A DNA stretch of 64,000 nucleotides, from positions 118,180,849 through 118,244,848 of the forward strand of contig JASEVX010000003.1 of NCBI GenBank assembly GCA_031761405.1, given 5' to 3'. Origin of the DNA: Serripes groenlandicus. Taxonomy: Eukaryota > Mollusca > Bivalvia > Cardiida > Cardiidae. Shown here piece by piece: positions 22,738 through 33,279 of this stretch. Within the stretch, counting starts at the first letter, position 1, and each line of letters opens with the position of its first letter. Both the position numbers and the translations under genes were made by a program. Under the pieces are notes generated by a model. It ran no database searches and was not told the origin of the DNA. It saw only the letters and a list, made by a program, of their open reading frames with translations.

Positions 22738-23636
22738 GGCCCCATTTTGGTTATGTATAAAATGAGACGAAAAACACGAATTAAACATTATTGTCGTCTT
22801 TTTAATTTATTTATTTTTAAAAATCGATATTTAAGATCATTAAAGTGCTGTGTTATTTTCGTGTTAATTAACATTTGTACGAAAAAGTTAAAAATAAATG
22901 GAACTCAGTACGAAATATAATTCTCTCGTTCGTCAAAAAAACGACGGCAAACGACAGCATTAGCGACGTGATGTCATTTCCGTAACACTTCATCTTGGCG
23001 TAACGTCAAATGGAGCGACGTCGTTTCCCGCCAAAAAAAGTGGTATCAACATGAAGGACCCCAAATTCCTATACATGAGCTATAGACTCACTCATACACA
23101 GTATAATTATTTATCAAACATTGTAGCAAAAGGATAACTTTCTCATAATGAGCAATTGTTCTTTTGGCGACAATCATTTGCTAAGTCGTCTGCTGAAAAG
23201 GCGTCAGGAACCGTCTCTAATAGTGAAAGGGTTTAGCAAAAAACGTGACCCCTTACATAATTTTTTCCTGTCATATTAACTGGTTGAAAAAGGCAGTCAC
23301 CAGGTAGCATCAGAAAATGGCTGATATATTTGCTTCTTTACCGTAATGCAGGTGATCGATAAAGGATCATCTTGGCCCTCATGTTTTAACCTCGTTCATC
23401 ATAAATGTATTCCTTGATGTTCTGAAAGGCTTTACTTTATAAATTTCTGTTCGTAATAATAGACGTCAGCAATACGAATTCCGAGCATGTTTTGATCATG
23501 CAAAAAACATGACATTAACATTTCTATCGTCTAGTCCAATTACTTATAAATCATTTTTTATGGCCAAAGTATGCTCTTTAATTTTTGTTTATAATTATCT
23601 TACGTTTTTTCGTAAATAGGTAGCACCTATAGATAT
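22738..23636 (+). mobile_element. Fragment related to the TTAA element at 29,982
   Basis: From CCCATTTTGG through GTATAAAATGAGACG to CACCTATAGATATATTA this stretch aligns throughout with about 30,455-31,346. It lacks both terminal inverted repeats, so it is a broken copy. It also carries a nested half copy of the CCCTTTCCC MITE (about 23,125-23,235). Confidence 0.8.
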
Positions 23637-23776
23637 ATTAACAATTTAATAACGGCAAGGACAAATAACATTAGTTTTCTGGTATATAACATTAAAATCC
23701 AGGTCATTGGCCATACTTTTAGCCATATTTTTAAATTGAATACCGAGAGGATGCATCCGCTTTGCGTTGCCCTTGT

Positions 23777-25151
23777 TATACCCCCAAAAAACAAAGTTTT
23801 GGGGGGGTATATAGGAGTCACTGTGTCGGTCGGTCGGTCGGTATGTCGGTCGGTCGGTCGGTCGGTCGGTCGGAAGCCATATTTTGTCCGGACCATATCT
23901 TAACAATGCAACATAGGATTTGAACGAAACTTCATAGGATGATACAACACATTGAGAGGAAGTGCGGTGTACAGGAACCATAACTCTATTTTATCTAAAT
24001 ACAAAGTTATTGCCCTTTGTTACTTTTTCTTATTCGTAGAGTCTTGTCCGGAGCATAACTTTAAAACTAATTGTTGGAATTTAATAAAACTTCATAGGAT
24101 GATACAACACATTGAGAGGAAGTGCAGTGTATAGGAACCATAACTCTATTTAATCTAAATAAAGAGTTATTGCCCTTTGTTACTTTTTCTTGTCCGGAGA
24201 ATTACTTAATAACTAACAGATGGAATCTAATAAAACTGCATACAATGGTAGAGCATAATCAGAGGAAGTGCAGTGTACAAGAACCATAACTCTAATTTAC
24301 ATAATTACAGAGTTATTGCCCTTTGTTACTTTTTCTTATTCGTAGAGTCTTGTCCAGAGCATAACTTTAAAACTGATTCTTAGAATTTATTAAAACTTCA
24401 TAGGATGATACCACACATTGAGAGGAAGTGCAGTGTACAGGAACCATAACTCTATTTAATCTAAATAAAGAGTTATTGCCCTTTGTTACTTTTTCTTGTC
24501 CGGAGAATTACTTAATAACTAACAGATGGAATCTAATAAAACTGCATACAATGGTAGAGCATAATCAGAGGAAGTGCAGTGTACAAGAACCATAACTCTA
24601 ATTTACATAATTACAGAGTTATTGCCCTTTGTTACTTTTTCTTATTCGTAGAGTCTTGTCCAGAGCATAACTTTAAAACAAATTGTTGGAATTTAATTAA
24701 ACTTCATAGGATGATACAACACATTGAGAGGAAGTGCGGTGTACAGGAACCATAACTATATTTTATCTAAATACAGAGTTATTGCCCTTTGTTACTTTTT
24801 CTTGTCCGTAGAATTACTTAATAACTAATAGATGGAATCTAATAAAACTACATATAATGGTAGAGCATAATCAGAGGAAGTGCAGTGTACAAGAAACATA
24901 ACTCTACTTTACATAATGACAGAGTTATTGCCGTTTGTTACTTTTTCATATTCGTAGAGTCTTGTCCGGAGCATAACTTTTAGGATGATACAACACATTG
25001 AGAGAAAGTGCAGTTTACAGAAACCATAACTCTATTTAATCTAAATACAGAGTTATTGCCCTTTGTTACTTTTTCTTGTTTACAGAGTTATGGCCCTTTT
25101 GTTGGTCGGTCGTAAACCATATTTTGAGTCAAGGTGCTGTTTTGGGGGTAT
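23777..25151 (+). mobile_element. Hairpin-ended element with alternating tandem units
   Basis: A hairpin TACCCCCAAAA/TTTTGGGGGGGTA (23,777-23,811) precedes a (GGTC)n run (23,828-23,875). About eight units with the landmark GAGGAAGTGCAGTGTACA follow near 23,954, 24,115, 24,258, 24,420, 24,565, 24,727, 24,870 and 25,000. They alternate between a TTGAGAGGAAG and an AATCAGAGGAAG type, giving a dimeric period near 305 bp. TTTTGGGGGTAT at 25,140-25,151 mirrors the start. Confidence 0.85.
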
Positions 25152-25283
25152 TTATCATCTTCAGTGATATTTCTAGTTTAAATATTGTTTGAATGGCTTG
25201 TAATTCTCAACCAATGAAATCACAAACTCTGGTACCCATCATTCTTTTCATCTGGTTCCTTAATCGCACTTTTCTGATTGCAG

Positions 25284-26103
25284 ACGAAAGTTCGTGAATT
25301 AAATATGGATTCAAGGTTGATATATAAATCTAAATCATCTACACATCTAAATCTTTGTTTGTTTATTACGGATAAATTATGTGTGGCTATTACATTTCAT
25401 TACAGAGAAGTTATTTTACCTTTATACTAGTATTAAGAACATTAAACATTTTATTCATATCAATTCAAAGAATATAATATGCAAGTGTTTAATTTTTTGG
25501 GTGCATCCTTATTCACAGATTCCTTAAAAGAGTTCAGCACTCATTGGAATATTTTTTGTCAGATTAATTAAATAAATAAAGTATATATTAACATAGCTGT
25601 CAAGTGAATTATTTTACCAATGTTTTATTCATATATTCAAAAAAGTATGATATTTAATTAATTTGTTTACTTTTAGTGAAGGAAACTCAAAGAGCAATGT
25701 AACAACTGTAAAGGGCCAAACGAAGGTACATAAAAGTATTTTTTAAGCATTTTATTATTTCTTTCAGTTTATCATTATATTTCCAGAACAACCACGTAGA
25801 AATATACGAAATAGATAATTAATAAAAATTGCCCTTTTAAATGTGAATACTATTTCTTTTCAATAATCCATGTGATTTTTTCATCCATACCTTTTACCTA
25901 CAGCTATGTAAATATCATAGAGAATTTAACTAAGATTATGCAAAGTTTATTTCTGTCATTTTTCTCACCTTTTCTCTGTAGACTTTATATTTATTAAGTG
26001 TTGAAATATTTGATGTTTTCTCAAAAATCATTTAGTCCTTGGCAGTGTAGTTCTTAAATGCTTAGGCTTACACACGTTGGAGATCCGAGAGTGTGTGTGT
26101 ATA

Positions 26104-26142
<39 letters not shown>

Positions 26143-29100
26143 GTAAGATACCTGTAACATGATGTTGTGCTCTGCAGTTAGGACATCTGTCCTGTTTAAG
26201 CCCCTCTTCCTATATATTGAAATAGATTAATTAAAAACGTATTTCAGGTAAATCATGCTGTCTGTCTTTTATCATAATGACGGAAACCTGTTAGATACTT
26301 TAACCCATTTGCACATACAACAAATCTGCAGCAGACAACTTTGAAATCAACTCGACAATAATAGGAACATCTCTATTATTTATAGTTTAATTATTGATTA
26401 GAATTGAAAACAAGACAGATAGATGATATAAGCAATGTAATATTTTATGCAATACACTTCTTACAACAAGCCTGTGAATATGATTTATGCTGTTTTAAAG
26501 CTGATTCACTTTACCTATTGTTGGAATGCAACTCAACTTATGAACTATTATATAATCATGTATTTTAACCCAAAGCTATTTTTTGAATAGGAAAACAATA
26601 GCCAAAAATTTGAAGAAGACGACACTCAAGAAGACAAACTGGAAGGAATATTGGAAGATGTAAATTACAACAATATAGTGAGTTAATGCTTATTTAATTA
26701 GTTTATGAAAATTATGTTTTCATATAGCTTCAATGGTATAATGGTAAGAGCCTCATTTCAAATACTTTTAATATGGTAGAAGTGACTTGGCTCCTTTGTT
26801 GTAAGGAATGCAGGGAAAGATAGCATTATGACTGATTTGCTGGTTTCAGAATCAACATAGTATCGGTCCTAGACACTTGACTATCCAATGCCATGATATA
26901 TTTGAAATTCTGTTCAAAGAAGCATAAAACATATTTTTAATCAAATCATTAAGCTATATATATTCATTTAATAATTTACCCTTTTTGCTTAGCATTGAAA
27001 TTGAAATGCCCAGAGTTCATGTTTGTTGTCTGCATTGCAGTGGTTCATTTTGCTGGGCATACTAAACTCTTCAAAATGTGAAAATATTTTGTTTACATTG
27101 CCTTACTCATTGTTTTGTTAAAAACACACAAAAGCAATCATTGATGAAAATGTCCCATTTAAAACTGCATAGTTAGTCAGATTTTAAAGAAATGAAATAT
27201 GAAAATTTAAAAAGTTTAATCAAATATCTGAAGTTATTATTTATTTGTTTACTTACTTCCGGAAAATTGTAACCAGAATTCATAGAGACTTGAAAAAAGG
27301 GAAGATTTTCTACGTTGCTATTACATTTTCAAAGTCAACTACTGAAATGTTGTCAATAGGTAATCTGTATCAGCCTCAGATAAATGATTATGTTTCAGAT
27401 TAACATAGAGTTCCTGAATACAAATGTGACAAGTAAGTATATCTCTTATCAAAGTAAAGATTTGTAATTTTTTAATAATAAACAGATAAGTTTTAATACA
27501 GTAATTCATTAAGTGATATTTTCAATTTTAATTATTAAAATTCTACATCAGTATTATACATGTTTAGTTTAATTGATAGTTTCATTAAAGATCACACAGG
27601 ACCGAGGACTAAAATATGTAATCAATATTAACCCTTTCCCACATATAATAAATTTGCAGCAGACGACTTTGAAACTTTATCCACAAAAATATGGAAGATC
27701 TCTTTAAATGTAAGTGTTATTATAAAACATTGTGGCAAATGGCAAAAATGCTCACTTTTTTTTCAAAAGTCGTCTGCTGTAGAGGCATCAATGTGTCTGT
27801 ATGTGGGAAAAAGTTACTCCTTTTAGCTTCATTAATTAAAACCCTTACCTACTATTTCACATATGTCCTCTGTAAAGACACTATTTTGAATATACAAAGA
27901 ATGAAATTCCTCCTCCTTAACCTATCTTATTTCACCACTATGGATGTTGAGTACGTGTTGTTACAATGTGTATGAACTGACTGTGGTTCTATTTGTAAAA
28001 TCTATTATAATCTTACTATCAATATTTGCAGGAAATACCCATGTCACGAAGGGTAAACGGTATTACGTTAGTGGTGAAGTATTGGAGCACGTTGACTTCA
28101 ACAGCTTGAAGCCAACGAAATTGCTCACTGACAAGGTAATTGTTTCAATTGATAAGTGTGGCTTTATTAGGTGTTGTACGAAGTAATTGATTATTTATGG
28201 AAATAAGTTTACTTTTCCTGTGATAGTTTTTAAAAAAGTTTGTATATTTTTAAAAAGTTAAAATAAAACAAACACTTATGGGATCCTGCAGCTTGACAGA
28301 CAAAACTAGTTTATCTTTGAAATATTTGTGTTTTTCGAATATTATTTGAAAAATGTAAATTTTTAAGAGTTCAAAACATTGTTGCAAAAGGAGAAGTTTC
28401 TCATAATAATATAATTTACCTGCTATAACAAAGAACGATCCCAAAGTAACTTATTCAGTAGTATGGATGTAAAACAGATTATCATGTGCATGAGCACGTT
28501 AAAGAAAGAAAATCCCGATTTTTCAATTAATATTCGACAATACATGTCTTTATAACAATACTATTATTTGTACTGCAATTAATTACAACGTTTGTACTTT
28601 TTCTATTTCTCTTGATAGGTAATGAATGCTTTGTTGCGGGCGTTCATGACTATACACAATGAGGAACACAGAAATAAAATTTTCGTGTTCCTATCTTACT
28701 TGGCCGTGTTATGGGAAAATATAAGGTTTGATGCCTGGCTGTACAAAGCGGTAAGTCAAGTGTTGTCAGGTTGTTGCAAAATGCATCTTTCCAGTATAGG
28801 TGCTTCAGCTTAATTCCTAAACCAGTTGTGAAAGAAAAAAAAACCATTTGCATTTCAGATTACAGATAAGCAATTTTGCTCAAAACCAACCTTTCAGATT
28901 TAGCCAACACTTTAGATCAACGTGTGTCTCTTGATTTTAAAATTTTCAGATTTAAATGCACTTACACATTATTTCATTACAGCAGAGGGATCATATCATT
29001 CACTTAAAATTTAATGTCTTAATCATAATTAACATGTTCCCTTTTGCAGACACATCTGTTACCAAGCTCTTATGAACACAGTGTAGATAAAGAAGAAATT

Positions 29101-30280
29101 GCACATAATAAGCAAATTATCTTTTCAACTAATAAGTATACTTTCATTCATAGAGTTGTTCTGAATGTTTGCCTTAAGACTTCAAAATCGTCTGCTACTA
29201 AATTATTCATTAGTTTCAAGAATTTGTCGGATTCATTTTATTTTTTTACAGGTTATCTTTTGTGACTATGACTGGCTCGTTATGCCCATTAATGTCAGGG
29301 GGAACCACTGGGTTCTCCTGGCGGCAGATGTTGCGAAGGGTGAGAAGAGTATTCTTGACTCTCTTTCAGAGAATGTCAATATATCTATAATGGATCAGTG
29401 GAGGTAAGTTTTTGCATTGTCTCGGAGTTTAATTTTATGTCTAATAAGCCAAAATAAGCACATACTCTTGTGATCAGGAGCTGAGGAGGTATATATACTT
29501 ATGTGTAAATAATTACTACATTGCATTGAGTTTAATATACATGTATACATTTTTATATACCCATGTGTAAGGAAAAATTTGACTGTGATAAACCTATTCT
29601 CATAACCATGAATAATTGTTTTGCTGAAATGTGTTCCTGAAAATTCATAATGACACCTATATTTCTTTTACTAGTGTATTGCTATTTTTTGTTCCAGAAA
29701 ATTTAATTCGTTACGCAAGACGGTAGAAGGCGATGTCTTAAAATGGAGGTATGGATATAGGAAAAGTGCACAGCAAAGGGATGGCAGCAGTTGTGGTCTT
29801 TTTGTATTAATGGTATTAGTTTAGTATACAAAATTTATATTAACATTGCAATCTTGTCAATTAAACTTTTAACCAAATGAATTCATAGGTTATGAAATAT
29901 CAGCTCAGATTTGAAACATGATCTGTGTAAATGATATAGAAAATCTATGTTTTGTATGTGTTCTAGAAGGTTAAGTATTAAAGCGACTGAAATCCAGATG
30001 GCACGAACAAAAAACAAAAAACTCGAATTCACCCTAAATGTTATTCTTTATGTTATCCAAGTAAAACCAGGGTAGAAAATGTATCGTTTTTTATCAATAA
30101 AGTGAACTTGGGTCGTTTTCAGTTGTCCCGATGAAGGGGTTTCCTATTTAAAAATACTTACCCCGTTACTGACAGGGTAGAATTTGCGATGGAAAAAGTA
30201 TCGAAAACAAGACAATCTCACCGATTATACGAAAAAAAAACCATAAATGGGTTTTTTCGCTTATAGGTTACAGGTGTGAG

Positions 30281-30312
<32 letters not shown>

Positions 30313-32597
30313 CTCAATAACCCATGAAGCTTTCTGAAATGAAACTGGAAAAATCCATGGGGCCGCCATTTTGGATATGTATAAAAAGCAGACGTAAAAC
30401 ACAGATTGAAAATTATTGTCGGCTTTTTAATCATTTTTTTTAAAATCGGTATTTTGGGTATGTATAAAATGAGCAGAAAAACACGGATTGAAAATTATTG
30501 TCGTCTTTTTAATCATTTTTTTTAAAATCGATATTTAAGATCATTAAACTGTTGTGTTATGTGGGAATTAACATTTGTACGAAAAGTTAAAAATAAATGG
30601 AAATCTGTAAGAAATATGTTTTCCCGTTCGTCAAAAAAAACGACAGCATTAGCCTTCTACGCCCGAAACTTAATTTTGACTGTATCGTAGCCAAAGAAGG
30701 AAGTGACGTCATTTCCGTTACACTTCATCTTGGCGTAACGTCAATGGAGTGACGTCGTTTCCCGCAAAAAAAGTGGTATCAACATGAAAGACCCCAAATT
30801 CCTATACATGAGCTATTGACTCACTTATTCAAAGTATAATTATTTATCAAACATTCTGGCAAAAGGATAACTTTCTCATAAGGAGCAATTGTTCTTGTGG
30901 CGACAATCTTTTCCTAACTCGTCTGTTGCATAGGTCTCAGAAACCGTCTCTAATAGGGAAAGGGTTTAGCAGAAATGTGACCCCTTACATAATTTGTTCC
31001 AGTCATATTGACTGGTTGAAAAAGGCAGTCGCCAGGTGGCATCAGAAAAGGGCTGATCTATTTGCTTCTTTACCATAATGCAGGTGATCGATTAAGGATC
31101 ATCTTGGCCCTCATGTTTTAACCTCGTTCATTATAAATGTATTCCTTGATTTTCTGAAAGTCTTTACTTTATTATTTTCTGTTCAAATAATAGACAACAG
31201 CAATACGAATTCCAAATATGTTTTGATAATGCAAGAAAAGAAACATGACATTAACATCATTATTGTCTGGTCAATTACTTATAAATCCGTTTTTATGGCC
31301 AAAGTATGCTCGTTTTTTCGTAAATAGGTAGCACCTATAGATATATTAGGGGTATGTAATATGTCAGTTATCATATTTTAATGCCCAAAATACAAAAATA
31401 ACACTTATTTTCTTAAAATTGGATTTTTTTTTTCGACAGTTGGGTATCTGGAGTTCAGTCGCTTTAAAGCATTGGGTTTTTATTCATGGAAGAGAAATTC
31501 ACTTTCTTGGTTGCAATTCCTTACATTATGTTGTTGTTGTGGATTGTAAGTAAGAATTGATTAACCCTTTAACTATTATTGCTAACACATTTTTGTATTC
31601 AAAGCATTATACAGTATGAGTTTTATGAAATCGAAATAAAATACAACAGCTTAAAAAAAAAAGAGGCATCATAAGGCAGCTGTATATTTGAAATGGTTAG
31701 ATTATTAGCTCACCAGAGCACAGTCACCTAAGAGAACTTCTTTTGATCATGAAAATTCATGGTTATCCGTGTTAGTAAAACAAATCAAGTCATTCAATAA
31801 ACCTTTGAATTAGGGATGAAGAATTACATTTGTTTTTAATCTTCTGTTGCTATATGGTATAATGCTGATTCTGTAAAGGCATATATATATAGTTCAGCCG
31901 AATCCAGCAGTCGATCAATAGTTTTCATGTATTTTCAGTGTTTATTTAAGTTTGAACATCTACACATTCAATTCTTTTATATTGAATTGAACACTTTCCA
32001 CATACAGACAATTGTTTTTATTATTGTGGTTAAAGGAGAAATGAAAAAGTATCCTTTTGCCACAATGTTTTAACTTTTTTTGATGAATATATACCAGTTT
32101 CCATATTTGTGTGGGTTTTCAGAATACAACTTTTGAAAACATTGCGGCAAAGGGAGAAATGAGCGATTCATTCTCTCCAATAATGTTTTTTACCTATGTT
32201 TGATAAATGTACTATCATTTATAGAGTTTTCTTTTTTTTGACTGAATGTATTCAAAGTCCTCTGCTGCAGATTCCTTGTATGTAGGAAAGGGTTAACTAA
32301 TGATTTGTTTTCCAGAACGCCATTATTCTCACGAAGGGTGGCCATCCCCAAGATTTCCAAATCAACCCAGGCAAAACAAGAGTCGATATAGCAAATGCGT
32401 TACTGGGACTGTCAGAGGAACCACCGGCCCAAAGAACAGTTTGTGACTCAAGGGAGTCATGCAAAAAACCAGGTCTTCGAAAGAAGTGGATATGCTGTGA
32501 TGTGTGTGGCCGGTGGCTTCACTTTTCCTGTGCAGGGTTCGAAAATAATCCAAATGACGATTTTATTTGCTCTATGTGCAATAAAAATAATAAATGA
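25284..32597 (+). CDS. Ulp1/C48-like cysteine peptidase with C-terminal PHD finger (nine-exon partial model)
   Basis: My splice model is 25,284-25,315, 25,677-25,725, 26,591-26,677, 27,399-27,432, 28,032-28,135, 28,619-28,750, 29,252-29,403, 29,698-29,812 and 32,316-32,597. All introns are GT-AG and all phases agree, giving 328 codons plus a TGA stop. The first part is an acidic linker. The peptidase domain follows, with WLVMPINVRGNHWVLL (catalytic His), SILDSLSE (Asp), and QQRDGSSCGLFVLM (oxyanion Gln, nucleophile Cys). It would cleave SUMO-like or other ubiquitin-like conjugates if active. The last exon adds a PHD finger, suggesting chromatin targeting. The first exon is the least certain (donor GTTGAT) and the true 5' end is not found. 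Such Ulp1 domains also occur in DNA transposons, so a domesticated or element origin is possible. Confidence 0.82.
26106..26140. repeat. (AT)n microsatellite in an intron
   Basis: Uninterrupted alternating A and T for about 35 bases between exons 2 and 3 of the Ulp1-PHD gene. Confidence 0.95.
27628..27817. mobile_element. TTAA-CCCTTTCCC MITE in an intron
   Basis: It starts TTAACCCTTTCCCACATATA and ends TGTGGGAAAAAGTTA, with the GCAGCAGACGACTTTGAAA and GTCGTCTGCTG subterminal blocks inverted relative to each other. Partial relatives lie at about 26,300, 28,370-28,425 and 29,085-29,225, all within introns of the same gene. Confidence 0.8.
29252..29403 (+). CDS. Exon with catalytic His and Asp of the Ulp1-like peptidase
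   Basis: Acceptor TTTTTACAG and donor GTAAGT bound a 152-bp exon. It carries NHWVLLAAD, where His is the catalytic base, and KSILDSLSE, where Asp orients it. A truncated MITE lies just upstream in the intron and creates a longer misleading open frame. Confidence 0.87.
29698..29812 (+). CDS. Exon with catalytic Cys of the Ulp1-like peptidase
   Basis: Acceptor TTGTTCCAG. The exon encodes KFNSLRKTVEGDVLKW and then SAQQRDGSSCGLFVLM. Gln six residues before Cys is the spacing of the C48 family. The donor is GTATTA after the Met codon. Reading through gives a stop after three codons, whereas splicing to 32,316 gives a natural continuation. Confidence 0.87.
29982..31463. mobile_element. 1,482-bp TIR element flanked by TTAA, in the last intron
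   Basis: The left end AGCGACTGAAATCCAGAT and right end ATCTGGAGTTCAGTCGCT are inverted copies (17 of 18 bases). TTAA flanks both (29,978-29,981 and 31,464-31,467). The interior has a roughly 106-bp tandem duplication (about 30,370-30,525), a 30-base poly(T) run at 30,283-30,312, and a nested CCCTTTCCC MITE piece (about 30,845-30,970). No transposase frame is seen. TTAA target sites are used by the piggyBac and Kolobok superfamilies. Confidence 0.87.
31987..32296. mobile_element. TTAA-CCCTTTCCC MITE, rearranged copy in an intron
   Basis: It runs from ACTTTCCACATACAGAC to GTAGGAAAGGGTTAA and ends only about 20 bases before the acceptor of the PHD exon. The centre seems partly duplicated. Confidence 0.6.
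32316..32597 (+). CDS. Last exon: end of peptidase domain and PHD finger
   Basis: The exon opens with NAIILTKGGHPQDF and DIANALLGL, matching the final helices of Ulp1 domains. It then has a C4HC3 zinc-finger pattern: C-x5-C, CDVC (C-x2-C), WLHFSC (His then C), and ICSMC (C-x2-C). WICCDVCGRWLHFSC is a textbook PHD core. The wider first Cys pair (x5 rather than x2-4) is unusual. The stop is at 32,595-32,597, and an AATAAA overlaps the last codons at about 32,580. Confidence 0.88.
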   Translation, partial: NAIILTKGGHPQDFQINPGKTRVDIANALLGLSEEPPAQRTVCDSRESCKKPGLRKKWICCDVCGRWLHFSCAGFENNPNDDFICSMCNKNNK

Positions 32598-32721
32598 TTT
32601 AAATGTTTATGTTTTTGTTAGCACACCTACTCACGGTGCGCCGAGCTACTGTGATCACTTACAATCCGACATTTTTGATATAACTGTATAACTGTTTGAA
32701 GCCATAATGTATGGGACAATT

Positions 32722-33259
32722 TCAACAAGATATCGGTGAAACCGACGACACAGGAAAGGTGTCATAATGTACTATATGTAGCAAAATCAATGAGTCATAT
32801 GTAAGACAATATAGGCATAAAGTCAAGAAATAGCACGTTCGAAAGCAGGACGGTTGAACGAATGGTGAAAAAGTCATGGAACCAGAACATGCTGTTAATA
32901 TGCACATCTCCTTATCCATAGTATTCAGAAAATACTTTACATGCTCTGTAGGTTTCCGAAAGGTTATGTCACTGATGTACACATATGGAGATCCAGATGT
33001 ATCGCAAATAGAAAACTATCATTATACGTGTACTATACAATACATTGCGTAATTTAGATGTTCTCTGCATAGTCTTCTCATAATACGAGATAGTCACGAC
33101 CCTTAATCGCCTAAACGGCTGAAAGACTTCTTGCATGTCGTCCTTACATTGAGATCCCGTTGAAAACACGTTTAAAATTGGCTCGGCAACATGTTGGATG
33201 GATAAGAAGGCAATGACATAGGAGCGATTATTCCCGTCACCGTTCCCGTACATAGCCAA
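32722..33259 (-). pseudogene. Unrecognised protein-coding remnant
   Basis: Two adjacent minus-strand frames (33,259-32,969 and 32,982-32,722) have natural-looking composition, for example MAMYGNGDGNNRSYVIAF, FQPFRRLRVVTISYYEK and EMCILTACSGSMTFSPF. They overlap in different frames, as in one protein broken by a frameshift. I do not recognise the family. It lies between the Ulp1-PHD gene and the satellite. Confidence 0.3.
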
Positions 33260-33279
33260 CCGACATGCATTTACAGTGT

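Noticed and set aside
26728..26760. tRNA gene or SINE head (CAATGGTATAATGGTAAGAGCC)
   Set aside because: Only a weak A-box-like start; no B box or tRNA 3' half follows.
29044..29265. Extra exon of the Ulp1-PHD gene
   Set aside because: The frame contains MITE sequence and would break the phase between 28,750 and 29,252, which join perfectly without it.
31468..31560. Exon between the catalytic Cys exon and the PHD exon
   Set aside because: No frame continues the peptidase better than direct splicing from 29,812 to 32,316, which restores the normal end of the Ulp1 fold.
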